Shown here piece after piece: positions 32,516 to 42,053 of a stretch of DNA of 52,620 bases (positions within the stretch are counted from its first letter, which is position 1; each line of letters starts with the position of its first letter). The position numbers were made by a program, and so were the translations under genes. The notes below the pieces were generated by a model. It saw only the letters and a list, made by a program, of their open reading frames with translations. It made no database searches and was not told the origin of the DNA. This stretch comes from Asticcacaulis benevestitus DSM 16100 = ATCC BAA-896 (GTDB lineage: Bacteria > Pseudomonadota > Alphaproteobacteria > Caulobacterales > Caulobacteraceae). The stretch spans positions 194-52,813 of the forward strand of contig NZ_AQWM01000025.1 in assembly GCF_000376105.1 (NCBI RefSeq), given 5' to 3'.

Positions 32516-34477
32516 ATGCACATTGTGATGAACAGCTTGGCGAATTTGCTTACGCCCCGGCGGTGGTCAAAGAAAAGGGCTCCGCAGGCGGTTGAAACGA
32601 ACAGCCTGACCCTGAGCGAAGCGGAAGAGGTGGCGGCTATGAAGCCCATCATCTCCAGCTATTGCCTCATCATCGGTTGTTACTACGCGTTCGTCACCCT
32701 TAACCGCTTCTTCAGCGAAACGGGGCAGGGCTTAGTGATACTGGCCACTTTGTCCGTCTTGACCACAGGCGCATCTTTGGCCTTCTACGCCTTTTACGTC
32801 AAACGGGCGCGTCACGTCTATCAACTCAACATCGCGAGCCTGACGGTCAACTTTTTGCTGTTCTGCAATCCGGTTGCTTTCCAGGCACTGCATTTCAATG
32901 ACAACAGACTGGTTTATTTCATTTTCCTGAGCCTAGTCTACGCCATGACCGGGATCAGCCTGCGCGTGGTCATTCCGAGCGTCGGCGTCACACTCGTGAC
33001 GGTCGCTGGCATGGGCTATATTCATAACGGCAGACTGTCCGTCGACAATGTCGCCATGGTGATCCTGATGGTGGCCCTTGCCACCCTGCTAACGGTGGTC
33101 GTGCGTCAGACGCTTCTGCGTGCCGTGCAGGCGCGCGTCATGGCGGAAGATCTGCACAGTAAAGCGCAAACCATGGCTGATAGCGATATGCTCACCGGCC
33201 TGCCCAATCGTCGCAGCTTCTTCCGTGTCATGGAGGCGGCTCTGGCGGGCGTCAACACAGGCCGGCAGGTCTTCCATCTGGCACTCATCGATCTCGACGG
33301 CTTCAAACCGATCAACGATATCTATGGCCATAGCGTCGGCGACACCTTGCTGATCGAGGTCGGCAATCGCCTGAATCAGGTCTGCGCCGACCGTGCCTTT
33401 GCCGCGCGCATGGGCGGCGATGAGTTCGCGATTATCCTCTATGGCGATGTCAGCGCGCAATTGCTTGAAGACTTCGGCGCCAGACTATGCGACGCCTTGC
33501 GCGATACCTATTTCCTCGGTGGCGTGACGGCCAATATCTCCGGTAGTGTCGGTTTCGTCAAATGCGCTTCCGATCAACTTACCGCTTCGCAATTGTTGGA
33601 GCGTGCCGACTATGCGCTCTATTTCGCCAAGCAGAACCTGCGCGGCGCCCCGGTGGTTTTCACCGACAAGCACGAAGCCGACATGCGCGATTTCTCGCTG
33701 GTTGACCAGACCCTGCGCACCAGCGATCTCGATCGAGAACTGTCGATCATGTTCCAGCCCCAGGTCGATGTGGTGGACAACAAAACGGTCAGTTTCGAGG
33801 CCCTGGCGCGCTGGAACAGCGCCAAGCTGGGCTCGGTTCGACCGGATATCTTTATCAAGGCGGCCGAGCGTTCCGGCCTGATCACTCAGATCACGCTGTT
33901 GCTTCTGGAAAAAGCTCTCGCCGAGGTGCGGACATGGCCGGAAACGACGCGTGTGTCGTTCAATCTGTCGGCGCGCGACCTGCGTTCCGGCATTTCGATC
34001 GTCAATATCTGCAATGCCGTGCGTAATTCCGGCATCGATCCGCACCGCATCGAGTTCGAGATTACCGAAACCGCCATGCTGACCGATTTTGAGCAGGCGT
34101 GCGAGGCGCTGACCAAGATGAAAAGCATGGGCTGCCGCATCGCCATCGACGACTTTGGTTCGGGCTATTCGAGCTTCAGCTACATCCATCGCCTGCCGGT
34201 CGACAAGATCAAGATCGATCGCAGCTTCGTGGTGCAACTGCTGCAGCACGGCTCAGCGCTCAAGATTATCAAGACGATCATCGATCTGTGCCGTAATCTC
34301 AATCTGGATTGCGTCATCGAAGGCGTGGAAACGCAGGCCGAAATGAACAAGCTGGCGCAGATCCGCGCGCGCTATATTCAGGGTTACCTGTTCTCGAAAC
34401 CCATGCTGGCCGAGCAGGTTCTGCCCTATCTCGAGAACGAGACATCGCGCATGCATGCGGCGCTTGAGGCGGGCTGA
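32516..34477 (+). CDS. membrane GGDEF-EAL cyclic di-GMP protein
   Basis: The 653-residue protein has five to six membrane helices (about 45-195), a GGDEF domain with intact Gly300-Gly301-Asp302-Glu303-Phe304, and an EAL domain with intact Glu428-Ala429-Leu430, NLSARDL, EITETAM, the Asp pair in AIDDFGSGYSS and VIEGVETQAE. Both synthase and phosphodiesterase activity are possible. The RxxD inhibitory site expected five residues before GGDEF is absent (RAFAARM), so product feedback may be lacking. The sensory part matches no named domain I recognise. Its TGA abuts the ubiD stop with no base between. Confidence 0.92.
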   Translation: MHIVMNSLANLLTPRRWSKKRAPQAVETNSLTLSEAEEVAAMKPIISSYCLIIGCYYAFVTLNRFFSETGQGLVILATLSVLTTGASLAFYAFYVKRARHVYQLNIASLTVNFLLFCNPVAFQALHFNDNRLVYFIFLSLVYAMTGISLRVVIPSVGVTLVTVAGMGYIHNGRLSVDNVAMVILMVALATLLTVVVRQTLLRAVQARVMAEDLHSKAQTMADSDMLTGLPNRRSFFRVMEAALAGVNTGRQVFHLALIDLDGFKPINDIYGHSVGDTLLIEVGNRLNQVCADRAFAARMGGDEFAIILYGDVSAQLLEDFGARLCDALRDTYFLGGVTANISGSVGFVKCASDQLTASQLLERADYALYFAKQNLRGAPVVFTDKHEADMRDFSLVDQTLRTSDLDRELSIMFQPQVDVVDNKTVSFEALARWNSAKLGSVRPDIFIKAAERSGLITQITLLLLEKALAEVRTWPETTRVSFNLSARDLRSGISIVNICNAVRNSGIDPHRIEFEITETAMLTDFEQACEALTKMKSMGCRIAIDDFGSGYSSFSYIHRLPVDKIKIDRSFVVQLLQHGSALKIIKTIIDLCRNLNLDCVIEGVETQAEMNKLAQIRARYIQGYLFSKPMLAEQVLPYLENETSRMHAALEAG

Positions 34478-36010
34478 TTACTTCCAGATGCTCTTCCCGC
34501 TGCCGGGCAGGCCCATCTCGGCCCACTTTTCCGACACGCGGTCGATGACCTCCTGCTCCATATAGAGCTTCTCGCCCCACTCGCGGTGCGTTTCGGGTTC
34601 CCACTTATTGGTGGCGTCGAGACCGATCTTGGAGCCCAGACCTGATTCCGGTGAAGCGAAATCGAGATAATCGATCGGGGTGCGATCGACCAGGGTGATG
34701 TCGCGCGCCGGATCCATACGCGTGCTCATCGCCCACATGACATCCTTCCAGTCGCGGGCGTTGATGTCGTCATCCACTACGATGATCCACTTGGTGTACA
34801 TGAACTGGCGCAGGTAGGACCACGCGCCCATCATCACGCGCTTGGCGTGACCGGGATAGGCCTTCTTCATCGAAATGACGGCGATGCGGTAGGAGCAGCC
34901 TTCGGGGGGCAACCAGAAATCGACGATCTCCGGAAACTGCTGCTGGATGAGCGGGATAAACACCTCGTTGAGCGCTTCGCCGAGCACCGAGGGCTCATCG
35001 GGCGGACGTCCGGTGAAGGTGGAGAGATAGATCGGCTTCTTGCGCATGGTGATGGCGCTGATCTTGAAGATCGGGAACTTCTCGACCGAATTGTAATAGC
35101 CGGTGTGGTCGCCGTAAGGGCCTTCGTTGGCATAGTCATCGAGCATGACGTGGCCTTCCAGGATGATTTCGGCGTGGGCAGGCACCAGCAGCGGCACGGT
35201 CTTGGCTGGTACGAGCTCGGCCTTTTGTCCGCGCAGCAGACCGGCGAACTGGTATTCCGACAAGGTATCCGGCACAGGCGTGACGGCGGCCAGGATCAGA
35301 CCGGGATCGGCGCCCAGCACGGCCGCGGCGGGCAGGGGCTCACGCCGGCCCTCGGCCTTCCAGCGGCGGTGATGTTGCGCACCGCCGCGATGGGCCAGCC
35401 AGCGCATGATGGTGGTGTCCTTCGATAACACCTGCATCCGGTAGATGCCGAGATTGTAGTCATCCTCGCGCTTATCCGAAGGCCCCTTGGTGACGATGAG
35501 CGGCCAGGTGATCAGAGGCGCCGGCTCGCCGGGCCAACAGCCCTGGATCGGCAATCGGGTCAGGTCGATCTGGTCGCCGGTCAGCACCACTTCCTGCACC
35601 GGCGCGGTTTTCACCGTCTTCGGGCGCATGGCCATGACGGTCTGGGCCAAGGGCAGCATGTCCCAGGCGTCCTTCAGGCCACGTGGCGGCGCAGGCTGGC
35701 GCAGGAAGGCCAGCAGTTCGCCGACTTCGCGCAGATCAGAGGGCAGGGTGCGGTCCTTGCCATCCATGGTGACGCCCATGGCGACGCGTTTAACGGTGCC
35801 GAACAGGTTGACCAGAACCGGCATGGGAGAGGGCGTGCCGTCTTCGAGCATGACGTTCTCGAACAGGACGGCCGGGCCTTTTTCCGCCAGCAGACGCGTC
35901 TGGATCTCGGTCATCTCCAGGTGCGTCGAGACCGGCGTGGTCACCCGGACCAAGTCACCGGAGGCTTCAAGCTTGTCCAGAAAATCGCGCAAAGACTTAT
36001 AAGCCGACAT
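34478..36010 (-). CDS. ubiD: 3-polyprenyl-4-hydroxybenzoate carboxy-lyase
   Basis: UbiD decarboxylates polyprenyl-hydroxybenzoate in ubiquinone synthesis using prenylated FMN. The 510-residue length is standard. Landmarks: [51 protein letters not shown] with the catalytic Glu, and the [20 protein letters not shown] block. The UbiX partner that makes the cofactor is not in the window. ubiA lies 4 kb away on the same strand. Confidence 0.96.
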   Translation of the reverse strand: MSAYKSLRDFLDKLEASGDLVRVTTPVSTHLEMTEIQTRLLAEKGPAVLFENVMLEDGTPSPMPVLVNLFGTVKRVAMGVTMDGKDRTLPSDLREVGELLAFLRQPAPPRGLKDAWDMLPLAQTVMAMRPKTVKTAPVQEVVLTGDQIDLTRLPIQGCWPGEPAPLITWPLIVTKGPSDKREDDYNLGIYRMQVLSKDTTIMRWLAHRGGAQHHRRWKAEGRREPLPAAAVLGADPGLILAAVTPVPDTLSEYQFAGLLRGQKAELVPAKTVPLLVPAHAEIILEGHVMLDDYANEGPYGDHTGYYNSVEKFPIFKISAITMRKKPIYLSTFTGRPPDEPSVLGEALNEVFIPLIQQQFPEIVDFWLPPEGCSYRIAVISMKKAYPGHAKRVMMGAWSYLRQFMYTKWIIVVDDDINARDWKDVMWAMSTRMDPARDITLVDRTPIDYLDFASPESGLGSKIGLDATNKWEPETHREWGEKLYMEQEVIDRVSEKWAEMGLPGSGKSIWK

Positions 36011-36265
36011 ACTTTTATTCCTTAGTCGCTCAAGCGCCGCGAAGGCGGCTTCGCATAGGCTCGGGCGGCCCCATGTTGAAATAATGCTGCCCTCGCCACG
36101 GCAAGACCGGTGGAGAGTTGTTCATTTGCGGTGACATAGGCCGGATTGCGGGCCGTGGCAATGGGGCCAAGGGTCGCAAGCGCTTTAGCTCATGTGCCGC
36201 GGGGCTGGGCCATTGAAAACCTATGGCAACTCAGCCAAGGTGACGCGATTCGTCGGGAGGATGCC

Positions 36266-37141
36266 GTGGTCGCGGACAACAGAGGCTTGCTGGTTATTGG
36301 CGCGCGTTCGCTGGTCGGACGCCGCATGGCCGAAGCCATCAAGGGCGCCGGCTGGCCGCAGGACAGCGTGCGCTATACCGCGCGCGAACCACTGGCCGGA
36401 CAGAGCCTGATTCTCGACACGACGCGGCCGCAGGACTTCCAGCCGGATCGCAATCTCGTGGCTGTCATTATGTGCGCGCCGATCTGGCTGATCAGCGAAG
36501 CCCTGCTGGAGCGCCTGATCGAGCTTGGCATGAAGCGGATCATCGCCTTTTCCTCGACCAGCCGGCTGACCAAGGCTGCTTCCGCGGAACCGGCCGAACG
36601 CGAGGTTGTGGCGCGCCTGGCGGAAGGCGAGGCGATCCTGACCGCCTTTTGCGAAGCGCGCGGGGTCGCCTGGACCATCCTGCGCCCGACCCTGATCTAT
36701 GATGAGGGCGAGGATGCCAATGTCAGCCGTATCGCCGGGACCATCCGCAAGTTGGGCTTTTTTCCGGTTTGCGGCCTGGCATCGGGCCTGCGCCAGCCTG
36801 TACATGCGCGTGACCTCGCTACCGCCGCCATGCAGGCCCTGACCGCGAAACCGGCTTATAATATGGCCTATAACTTAAGCGGTGGCGAAGACCTGACCTA
36901 TGCCGATATGGTGCGGCGTATTTTCGAGGCGCTCGGCAAGGCGCCGGTGATCATCGCCCTGCCGGTCTGGATGTGGCGACTTGGTTTTTTCGCCCTCAAT
37001 CTGATCCGACCGAAAAAGTCGCTCAAACGCAATATCAGCATGGCTCTGCGTATGAATGTTGATCTGTGGTTCGACCACAGCGCCGCCACGAAGGATTTCG
37101 GCTATGCATCAAGAGCTTTCAGGCCTGTGTTCCAGACGTAA
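36266..37141 (+). CDS. NAD(P)-binding epimerase/dehydratase (atypical SDR)
   Basis: The 291-residue protein has an N-terminal Rossmann dinucleotide-binding motif (LLVIGARSLVGRRMAEAI), an FSSTSRLT strand where extended SDRs have the catalytic Ser/Tyr region, and ILRPTLIYDEGED. No YxxxK triad is seen, so it may bind rather than turn over nucleotide, like complex I assembly NDUFA9-type proteins. The GTG start at 36266 follows a perfect GGGAGG at 5-nt spacing; longer frames upstream lack this. A hydrophobic segment near 233-250 may touch the membrane. The 255-nt gap upstream (36011-36265) shows no named signal. Confidence 0.75.
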   Translation: MVADNRGLLVIGARSLVGRRMAEAIKGAGWPQDSVRYTAREPLAGQSLILDTTRPQDFQPDRNLVAVIMCAPIWLISEALLERLIELGMKRIIAFSSTSRLTKAASAEPAEREVVARLAEGEAILTAFCEARGVAWTILRPTLIYDEGEDANVSRIAGTIRKLGFFPVCGLASGLRQPVHARDLATAAMQALTAKPAYNMAYNLSGGEDLTYADMVRRIFEALGKAPVIIALPVWMWRLGFFALNLIRPKKSLKRNISMALRMNVDLWFDHSAATKDFGYASRAFRPVFQT

Positions 37142-38359
37142 TTATTTAGGCTTCCATTTCATCGATACGCGTACAGACTTGCCATCAAAGCGCTTAGCCC
37201 AGTCGGTCTTGTTACCCGAACTGCCGAGGCGGTCCATGATCCGCATCAGCGAGGCGCCGAAACCATAATCCTTGGGTGATTCCGTCACCAGCACGCAGTC
37301 GTCTAAATCGCCGCTGGGGGTAAAGCGACATTCGGCGGCGGCTTCACCGCTGATGTTGTCGTTCTGGGCGTCCCCGGGATAGGACGAAACGCTCAACTGA
37401 TCGAAATAGCCATGGATATCCATGGTCTGGAAGCGCGGGTCGTTGGTCTCTGTGGCATAGAAGATGACGTCGCGCGGAATTTGCGCCAGCGACAAAATCT
37501 CGGGCTCTTTGGGTGCATCGGGATGGGCTGTCAGCCAGGCATGGCCGATCTTGTCATCCTCGTCACGCGCCAGAATGTGATAGAGGCGCGCGGCACGGTC
37601 GAGATCGACGGTTGCGCCCTGACCAGCCTCATAGGCTTGCGCCGTCAACGCAATCGCTGCACGGTCACCACGGCGTGCCGCTTTCTTGAAGAGGATCAGC
37701 GCCTCGGTATAGTCTTGGGTCACGAGATCGCCGATCTGGTAAAGCTGTCCAAGTTCGGTCAGGGCCGCGCCCTGTCCCTGATCGGCAGCCTTTTTCAGAT
37801 TTTGCAGCGCTAAGGCGTTGTTGGGCGCCGTGCCGCGACCTTCGGCATAGGCCATGCCCAGGGCATATTGCGCATTGGCGGCGCCTTCAGCTGCGGCCGT
37901 TTTGCAGTAGGGGAAGGCTTTCGGCCAGTCGGCGTGGATCGTGGTATCTTCTGTATAGGCCGTACATATAAACAGACTGGCCTCCGTACGCCCCTGATCG
38001 GCGGCCTTTTGATACCAGGTCAGCGCCTGGCCGGAATCCGGCTTCACGCCACGGCCCAGGCGGTAAAAACCGGCCATATCGAGCTGGGCCTGTGCATTGC
38101 CGGCGTCGGCAGCCTTGCCTATCCATTCAAGGGCGGATTTTTCATTCTTCTTCTGAACGTACTTGCCGATCAGATAGGCCTGGCCGAGATCGTATTGCGC
38201 CTGAATATCACCGGCCGTGGCCTTGTTGCTCAGCGCTTCAAACTGTTCCTTGGCGGAGGGCGGCTTCGGTGCGGCCAGTGTTGCCATAGCCGGCCGAGCG
38301 TTCCCGATCAGGGATGCCGCCAGAAACGCTAAAACGGAGACCAAAGCGGCTTTACGCAC
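37142..38359 (-). CDS. Sel1-repeat periplasmic protein with C-terminal TonB-like domain
   Basis: The 405-residue protein has a signal peptide (cleavage near AMA), then about six Sel1 repeats (residues 35-265; units such as AQYDLGQAYLIG, AQLDMAGFYRLG and AQYALGMAYAEG). The C terminus from about 300 has the TonB C-terminal pattern CRFTPSGDLDDCVLVTESP followed by GFGASLM. The two Cys in this domain probably pair. It suggests a periplasmic protein-interaction scaffold. Last gene of the minus-strand series from ubiA. Confidence 0.82.
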   Translation of the reverse strand: MRKAALVSVLAFLAASLIGNARPAMATLAAPKPPSAKEQFEALSNKATAGDIQAQYDLGQAYLIGKYVQKKNEKSALEWIGKAADAGNAQAQLDMAGFYRLGRGVKPDSGQALTWYQKAADQGRTEASLFICTAYTEDTTIHADWPKAFPYCKTAAAEGAANAQYALGMAYAEGRGTAPNNALALQNLKKAADQGQGAALTELGQLYQIGDLVTQDYTEALILFKKAARRGDRAAIALTAQAYEAGQGATVDLDRAARLYHILARDEDDKIGHAWLTAHPDAPKEPEILSLAQIPRDVIFYATETNDPRFQTMDIHGYFDQLSVSSYPGDAQNDNISGEAAAECRFTPSGDLDDCVLVTESPKDYGFGASLMRIMDRLGSSGNKTDWAKRFDGKSVRVSMKWKPK

Positions 38360-38367
38360 AAATGCCT

Positions 38368-38706
38368 CTACTTATCTGACCAGACACCCAGTTCATTACC
38401 GGAAGGATCACGAAAATGAAAGCGACGTCCGCCGGGGAAATCGAAGATCGCCAGCGTGATCTCGGCGCCTTGCGCCTCGACCTGCGCAAGTGAGGCTTCG
38501 AGATTGTCACTATATAGGATCACCAGCGGCTTGGCGGAAGAACTGTCGGCGTCAAAGCCGCCGTCAATTCCGGCATCGGCCAGCGCCGCATAGGTCGGGC
38601 CGTAGTCGATAAAGTTCCAGCCGAAGGCCTTGCTGTAAAAGTCTTTCAGCGGGTTGAGATCGCCGCCGGGAAATTCGATGTAGTCGATCTTGTGGTGCGC
38701 GGGCAT
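38368..38706 (-). CDS. VOC family protein (glyoxalase/bleomycin resistance fold)
   Basis: This 112-residue single VOC domain has the family entry IDYIEFPGGDLNPLKDFYSKAF and the exit FHFRDPSGNELGVWS, with the metal-type Glu in GNELGVW. Such proteins bind small organic molecules or act as metal lyases; no substrate can be named. It lies 12 nt after the methyltransferase gene in the same series. Confidence 0.85.
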   Translation of the reverse strand: MPAHHKIDYIEFPGGDLNPLKDFYSKAFGWNFIDYGPTYAALADAGIDGGFDADSSSAKPLVILYSDNLEASLAQVEAQGAEITLAIFDFPGGRRFHFRDPSGNELGVWSDK

Positions 38707-38718
38707 TCAGGCGTTTCC

Positions 38719-39366
38719 TTAAGGGGGCAGTTTCCAGACGCTCGCCGGCTTCAGCGCGCGGTCTTCGATATCGGCATTGGTGATGATGTCGTAATCGGCC
38801 AGTCGGGTCAGGCCATCCTTAGGGAAGTAGGTCCGGTGCGGATCACCGATATAGACCTCTATAGATTGCCGCGCGGCGCGGCGAAAATATGTCAGCATGG
38901 CGTCAGTCATCGCTTTTTCATAGCATATATCACCGGCCAGAATGACATCGATCTCCGGCAGCGGGCCGTCAAGCAGATCATCGCCTGTGAAGGCGAGCGT
39001 GACATCATTGAGCGCTGCATTCAGCGCCACCGCTGCTTCTGCATAAGGATCGATATCGTTGCAAAGCACGCTTTCAGCGCCAGCCTGAATGGCGGCGATC
39101 CCGACCAGGCCGGAGCCGCAGGCGATATCGAGCACACGCTTGCCTTTGACGATAGCCGGGTGCGCGGCGACATATTTCGCCAGAGCCTGACCGCCCGACC
39201 AGGCGAAGGCCCAGAAGGGCGGCGCCAGCCGTTCCTGCACCAGATCCTGCTCGGTCATCAGCCACAGCGGCGTGACTGCGTCAGCTTGATAGAGACGCAT
39301 TTCGGGCAGGCTGGGCACAGGCAGCACGCGGGTATGGCTACGAATAAAGGCTTGCTTATCGGGCAT
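38719..39366 (-). CDS. class I methyltransferase, ETF-beta lysine methyltransferase type
   Basis: This 215-residue protein matches the METTL20/ETFBKMT group: LAPPFWAFAWSGGQALAKYV, SAM motif VLDIACGSGLVGIAA, post-I acidic CNDIDPYA and the late IGDPHRTYFP segment. Bacterial members methylate lysines of the electron transfer flavoprotein beta subunit. Assignment is from motif pattern. Its ATG overlaps the TAA of the lipoprotein gene by one base. Confidence 0.8.
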   Translation of the reverse strand: MPDKQAFIRSHTRVLPVPSLPEMRLYQADAVTPLWLMTEQDLVQERLAPPFWAFAWSGGQALAKYVAAHPAIVKGKRVLDIACGSGLVGIAAIQAGAESVLCNDIDPYAEAAVALNAALNDVTLAFTGDDLLDGPLPEIDVILAGDICYEKAMTDAMLTYFRRAARQSIEVYIGDPHRTYFPKDGLTRLADYDIITNADIEDRALKPASVWKLPP

Positions 39367-40181
39367 TACGGCTTGGAGACCGACTCTGCCAGCGCCTCTG
39401 CCTTGACGGCTTCCCCGCCAAACTGGCTGGCAAATTCAGGCGCGATGAGGCCCGTCAGCATGGCCTGAGGCACGTGAATCTCATAGGCCCCCTCGGCATA
39501 GGGACCGACATCATAAGGCGCATAGAGCGCGCCAATAGCGCCGATCTTGCCCGTCTGGACGGAAGGAAGCAGGATCAGGCGGCTCTCGGCAAATTTCGGG
39601 CAGGCAAAACCGGAACCGCCCTGCGAGATCGGCTCGCCGGCGCGTTTGGAGCGCTCGGCTTCGATCTGGCGGCAGACGTAGGAATCAATCGGTTTGAAAT
39701 CGGCGCCCGGCGCAAACAGGCGCGCAGCCGGCAGCAGATCCTTGCCGGTCTTGTCCCACAGAAGCGTCTGAAAGGTATGGTTGGGGTGGGCGCCGCCCTG
39801 AAAATCATCTTCCTCGGCGAAAAGCGACACAAGCCGCTCGCTTTGAGCCGATATTTTCCAGTCGATCGCATGGGAATAGGGCGGCTCAATGAAGCCATCG
39901 GCGCTGTTTTGCGCATGGTCCTTGCGCGCCTGGTCGATAAAGGCGGTCAGGGTCGCTTCGCCCTCCTTATAGAGGCGCGCGTGCAGTTCGGGATAGAGCT
40001 TGATGAGATCGGGCAGAGACAGGCGGACATCGACATCGGCGTCCGACTTGGCGAAGCTCATCGGCGCCGCTATGGCTGGCGGCGCGTCTGGCGCGGCTTC
40101 GTCCTTGGGTTTCTTGTGGCACGCCGAAACCGTGACCAGCGTCAGAAGAAGCAGTCCGGCGAATTTTAGCGTATGCGTCAT
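39366..40181 (-). CDS. DUF3298/RsiV-like lipoprotein
   Basis: The 271-residue protein has a lipoprotein signal ending in TVSAC, a linker, then a DUF4163-like part and a DUF3298-like C-terminal part with YDVGPYAEGAYEIHVPQ. The same fold is found in RsiV anti-sigma factors and in PdaC, where it binds lysozyme or peptidoglycan-related ligands; GGAHPNH is the typical mid motif. Here it is a free lipoprotein facing the periplasm. Ligand unknown. It starts 8 nt after ubiA. Confidence 0.8.
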   Translation of the reverse strand: MTHTLKFAGLLLLTLVTVSACHKKPKDEAAPDAPPAIAAPMSFAKSDADVDVRLSLPDLIKLYPELHARLYKEGEATLTAFIDQARKDHAQNSADGFIEPPYSHAIDWKISAQSERLVSLFAEEDDFQGGAHPNHTFQTLLWDKTGKDLLPAARLFAPGADFKPIDSYVCRQIEAERSKRAGEPISQGGSGFACPKFAESRLILLPSVQTGKIGAIGALYAPYDVGPYAEGAYEIHVPQAMLTGLIAPEFASQFGGEAVKAEALAESVSKP

Positions 40182-40189
40182 GCCGTTCC

Positions 40190-41200
40190 CTATAGTAGGC
40201 TGGTGAAGTGCACAGCCAGCAGGCTGAAAAACCAGATCAGGCCGGTGGTGTGGTTGGATTTGAACAGTTTCAGCGCCTGGGCGCTGTCCCAGCCATCTCC
40301 GTTTGCGTTCGGCCGCAGGCGGACAACCTGCCAGAAAAGATGCGCCGTTACGAGCAAAAGTCCACCGAAAAAGAGGCCGGGCAGATTGGCGTAATAAGCC
40401 GCGACGCCGGTCAGAGCCGATGCCATTCCGTAGAAGATGCTGACGCCGTTCACCGTATTCTTGCCAAGGGCGCGGGCGCTCGACTTGACGCCGATCATGG
40501 CGTCATCCTCGATGTCCTGCAGGGCGTAGATGGTATCATAGCCCAGCGTCCAGAAGATCAGGCCGGCATAGAAGAGGATCGCGGGCAGGGTCAGGGTGCC
40601 GGTGATGGTGGCGTAGCCCATCAGGAAGCCCCAGTTGAAGGTCAGGCCCAGCCACGCCTGCGGCCACCAGGTGATGCGCTTCATGAAGGGATAGCCGGCG
40701 ACGAGCAGAAGCGAGCCGACGCCAAGCAGGATGGTGACGAGACCAAGCTGGATCAGGATCAGGAAGCTGATCAGCGAGCACGCGGCGGCGAAGGAGATGG
40801 CTTGTTTCGGCTTAATCTGGCCGGCGGGAATGGGGCGGCTGCGGGTGCGCTCGACCTTGGCGTCGATATCGCGATCGACGAAATCATTGAAGGCGCAGCC
40901 GGCGGCGCGCATCAGCACCGAGCCGATGGCGAACAGGAGCAGCTTGTACCACGGGAAATGATTGCGCAGGACGTCCTGTGGTGACAGAACCGCCGCGATT
41001 CCATTGTTATTAAGCGTGAAGAACGGGTGCGCGATGGCGAAGGCCAGCCCCATGGCGCCGGGCAGGAACAAAAGCCAGATGCCGATAGGGCGATCCAGCC
41101 GGCCAAGCTTCAGCCACGGCTGGAGTTTGGCGGGCGCGTAACGGTCAACCCAGTTGAGTTTGGCGGCATCAGGGAGTGGGGCGTGAGCAGGAGTCTTCAT
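40190..41200 (-). CDS. ubiA: 4-hydroxybenzoate polyprenyltransferase
   Basis: UbiA joins the isoprenoid tail to 4-hydroxybenzoate at the inner membrane in ubiquinone synthesis. The 336-residue protein has eight to nine membrane segments and both Asp-rich motifs: NDFVDRDIDAKVERTRSRP and DTIYALQDIEDD. The N terminus is about 30 residues longer than in E. coli. First gene of the minus-strand series that ends with the Sel1 protein. Confidence 0.96.
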   Translation of the reverse strand: MKTPAHAPLPDAAKLNWVDRYAPAKLQPWLKLGRLDRPIGIWLLFLPGAMGLAFAIAHPFFTLNNNGIAAVLSPQDVLRNHFPWYKLLLFAIGSVLMRAAGCAFNDFVDRDIDAKVERTRSRPIPAGQIKPKQAISFAAACSLISFLILIQLGLVTILLGVGSLLLVAGYPFMKRITWWPQAWLGLTFNWGFLMGYATITGTLTLPAILFYAGLIFWTLGYDTIYALQDIEDDAMIGVKSSARALGKNTVNGVSIFYGMASALTGVAAYYANLPGLFFGGLLLVTAHLFWQVVRLRPNANGDGWDSAQALKLFKSNHTTGLIWFFSLLAVHFTSLL

Positions 41201-41297
41201 GCCCTGTTGATGAACCGCGCCATTGGAATTGTCGAGTGGATTTTGAGGCGATCAGCGCGCGCTGTCAAACAAACGGGTCAAGGGCCTGTGGCCCTTG

Positions 41298-41906
41298 TCA
41301 GGCCCGGCGCTTGTGCAGCAGCGAGCGGTCCTTGCGCACCTGGCTGGCTGGGATGACGCGGGCGAACGGACGCATGCCAAACAGGCTGTCCTCCATGCCG
41401 GTTTCAAGGATATCGCCGCGCTTGGGAGCCTTCAGGAACAGGTCTTCCATTGGCGTGATGACGTAAAGGCCTTCCGGCACATAGACCAGAACCAGGCCTT
41501 CGTTCTTCGGCATGACCTCGGACCAGATCTTGAGCTGGTCATAATAGTGCGGACGGCGCCAGTCGTTGGGGCGATCGGGATCGACATCCACAGCGAGGGT
41601 GGTGCCATTGGGCTCAAGGCGCAGCACAAAGCCGGCATGATCCGGGCGCCAGACGCCATTCATGTCGTCGTGCTTCAGCCACAGGCACTTGAATTCCTGG
41701 CAGATAGTTGGATGCAGGCCCCATACGCCGCAGCCGCCTTCGGGGCGCACGTTGAAGCAGGTGTGACCGGCTTTCTTTTCCAGATCCGGGATATCGTAGA
41801 CCTTGCAGCACAGGTTGCAGTCGCCGCATTCTTTCAGCTTCGCGCGCTTGGCGGGCGGCGCTTTGTGACTGTCATCATGGTACGCTTTATGCGTGACGTG
41901 CGGCAT
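41298..41906 (-). CDS. YkgJ-family cysteine-cluster protein
   Basis: This 202-residue soluble protein has the YkgJ cluster CGDCNLCCKV near residue 27, further Cys in AGHTCFNV and GGCGVWG and the PTICQEFKCLWL block. The family (PF03692) is thought to bind zinc or iron or to chelate a metal cluster; function not defined. The C-terminal half is ordinary alpha/beta. Confidence 0.82.
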   Translation of the reverse strand: MPHVTHKAYHDDSHKAPPAKRAKLKECGDCNLCCKVYDIPDLEKKAGHTCFNVRPEGGCGVWGLHPTICQEFKCLWLKHDDMNGVWRPDHAGFVLRLEPNGTTLAVDVDPDRPNDWRRPHYYDQLKIWSEVMPKNEGLVLVYVPEGLYVITPMEDLFLKAPKRGDILETGMEDSLFGMRPFARVIPASQVRKDRSLLHKRRA

Positions 41907-42053
41907 CGTAAGACCCTGAACCTTTTGTCCAGTACTGCCGGCCCTTTTGCCTGCAGAACGGCTGAAAGGGTGTCAAATCAGAGTCAACAAACGGTTACTT
42001 TAACCTTTTATTTTTCAATATTTTGCACAGCGATTCGACGTTCTCGACCTGTT

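Noticed and set aside
36146..36265. Longer N terminus for the SDR protein
   Set aside because: No ribosome site at the upstream ATG and residues 1-40 lack similarity to the fold; the GTG at 36266 has a perfect Shine-Dalgarno sequence.
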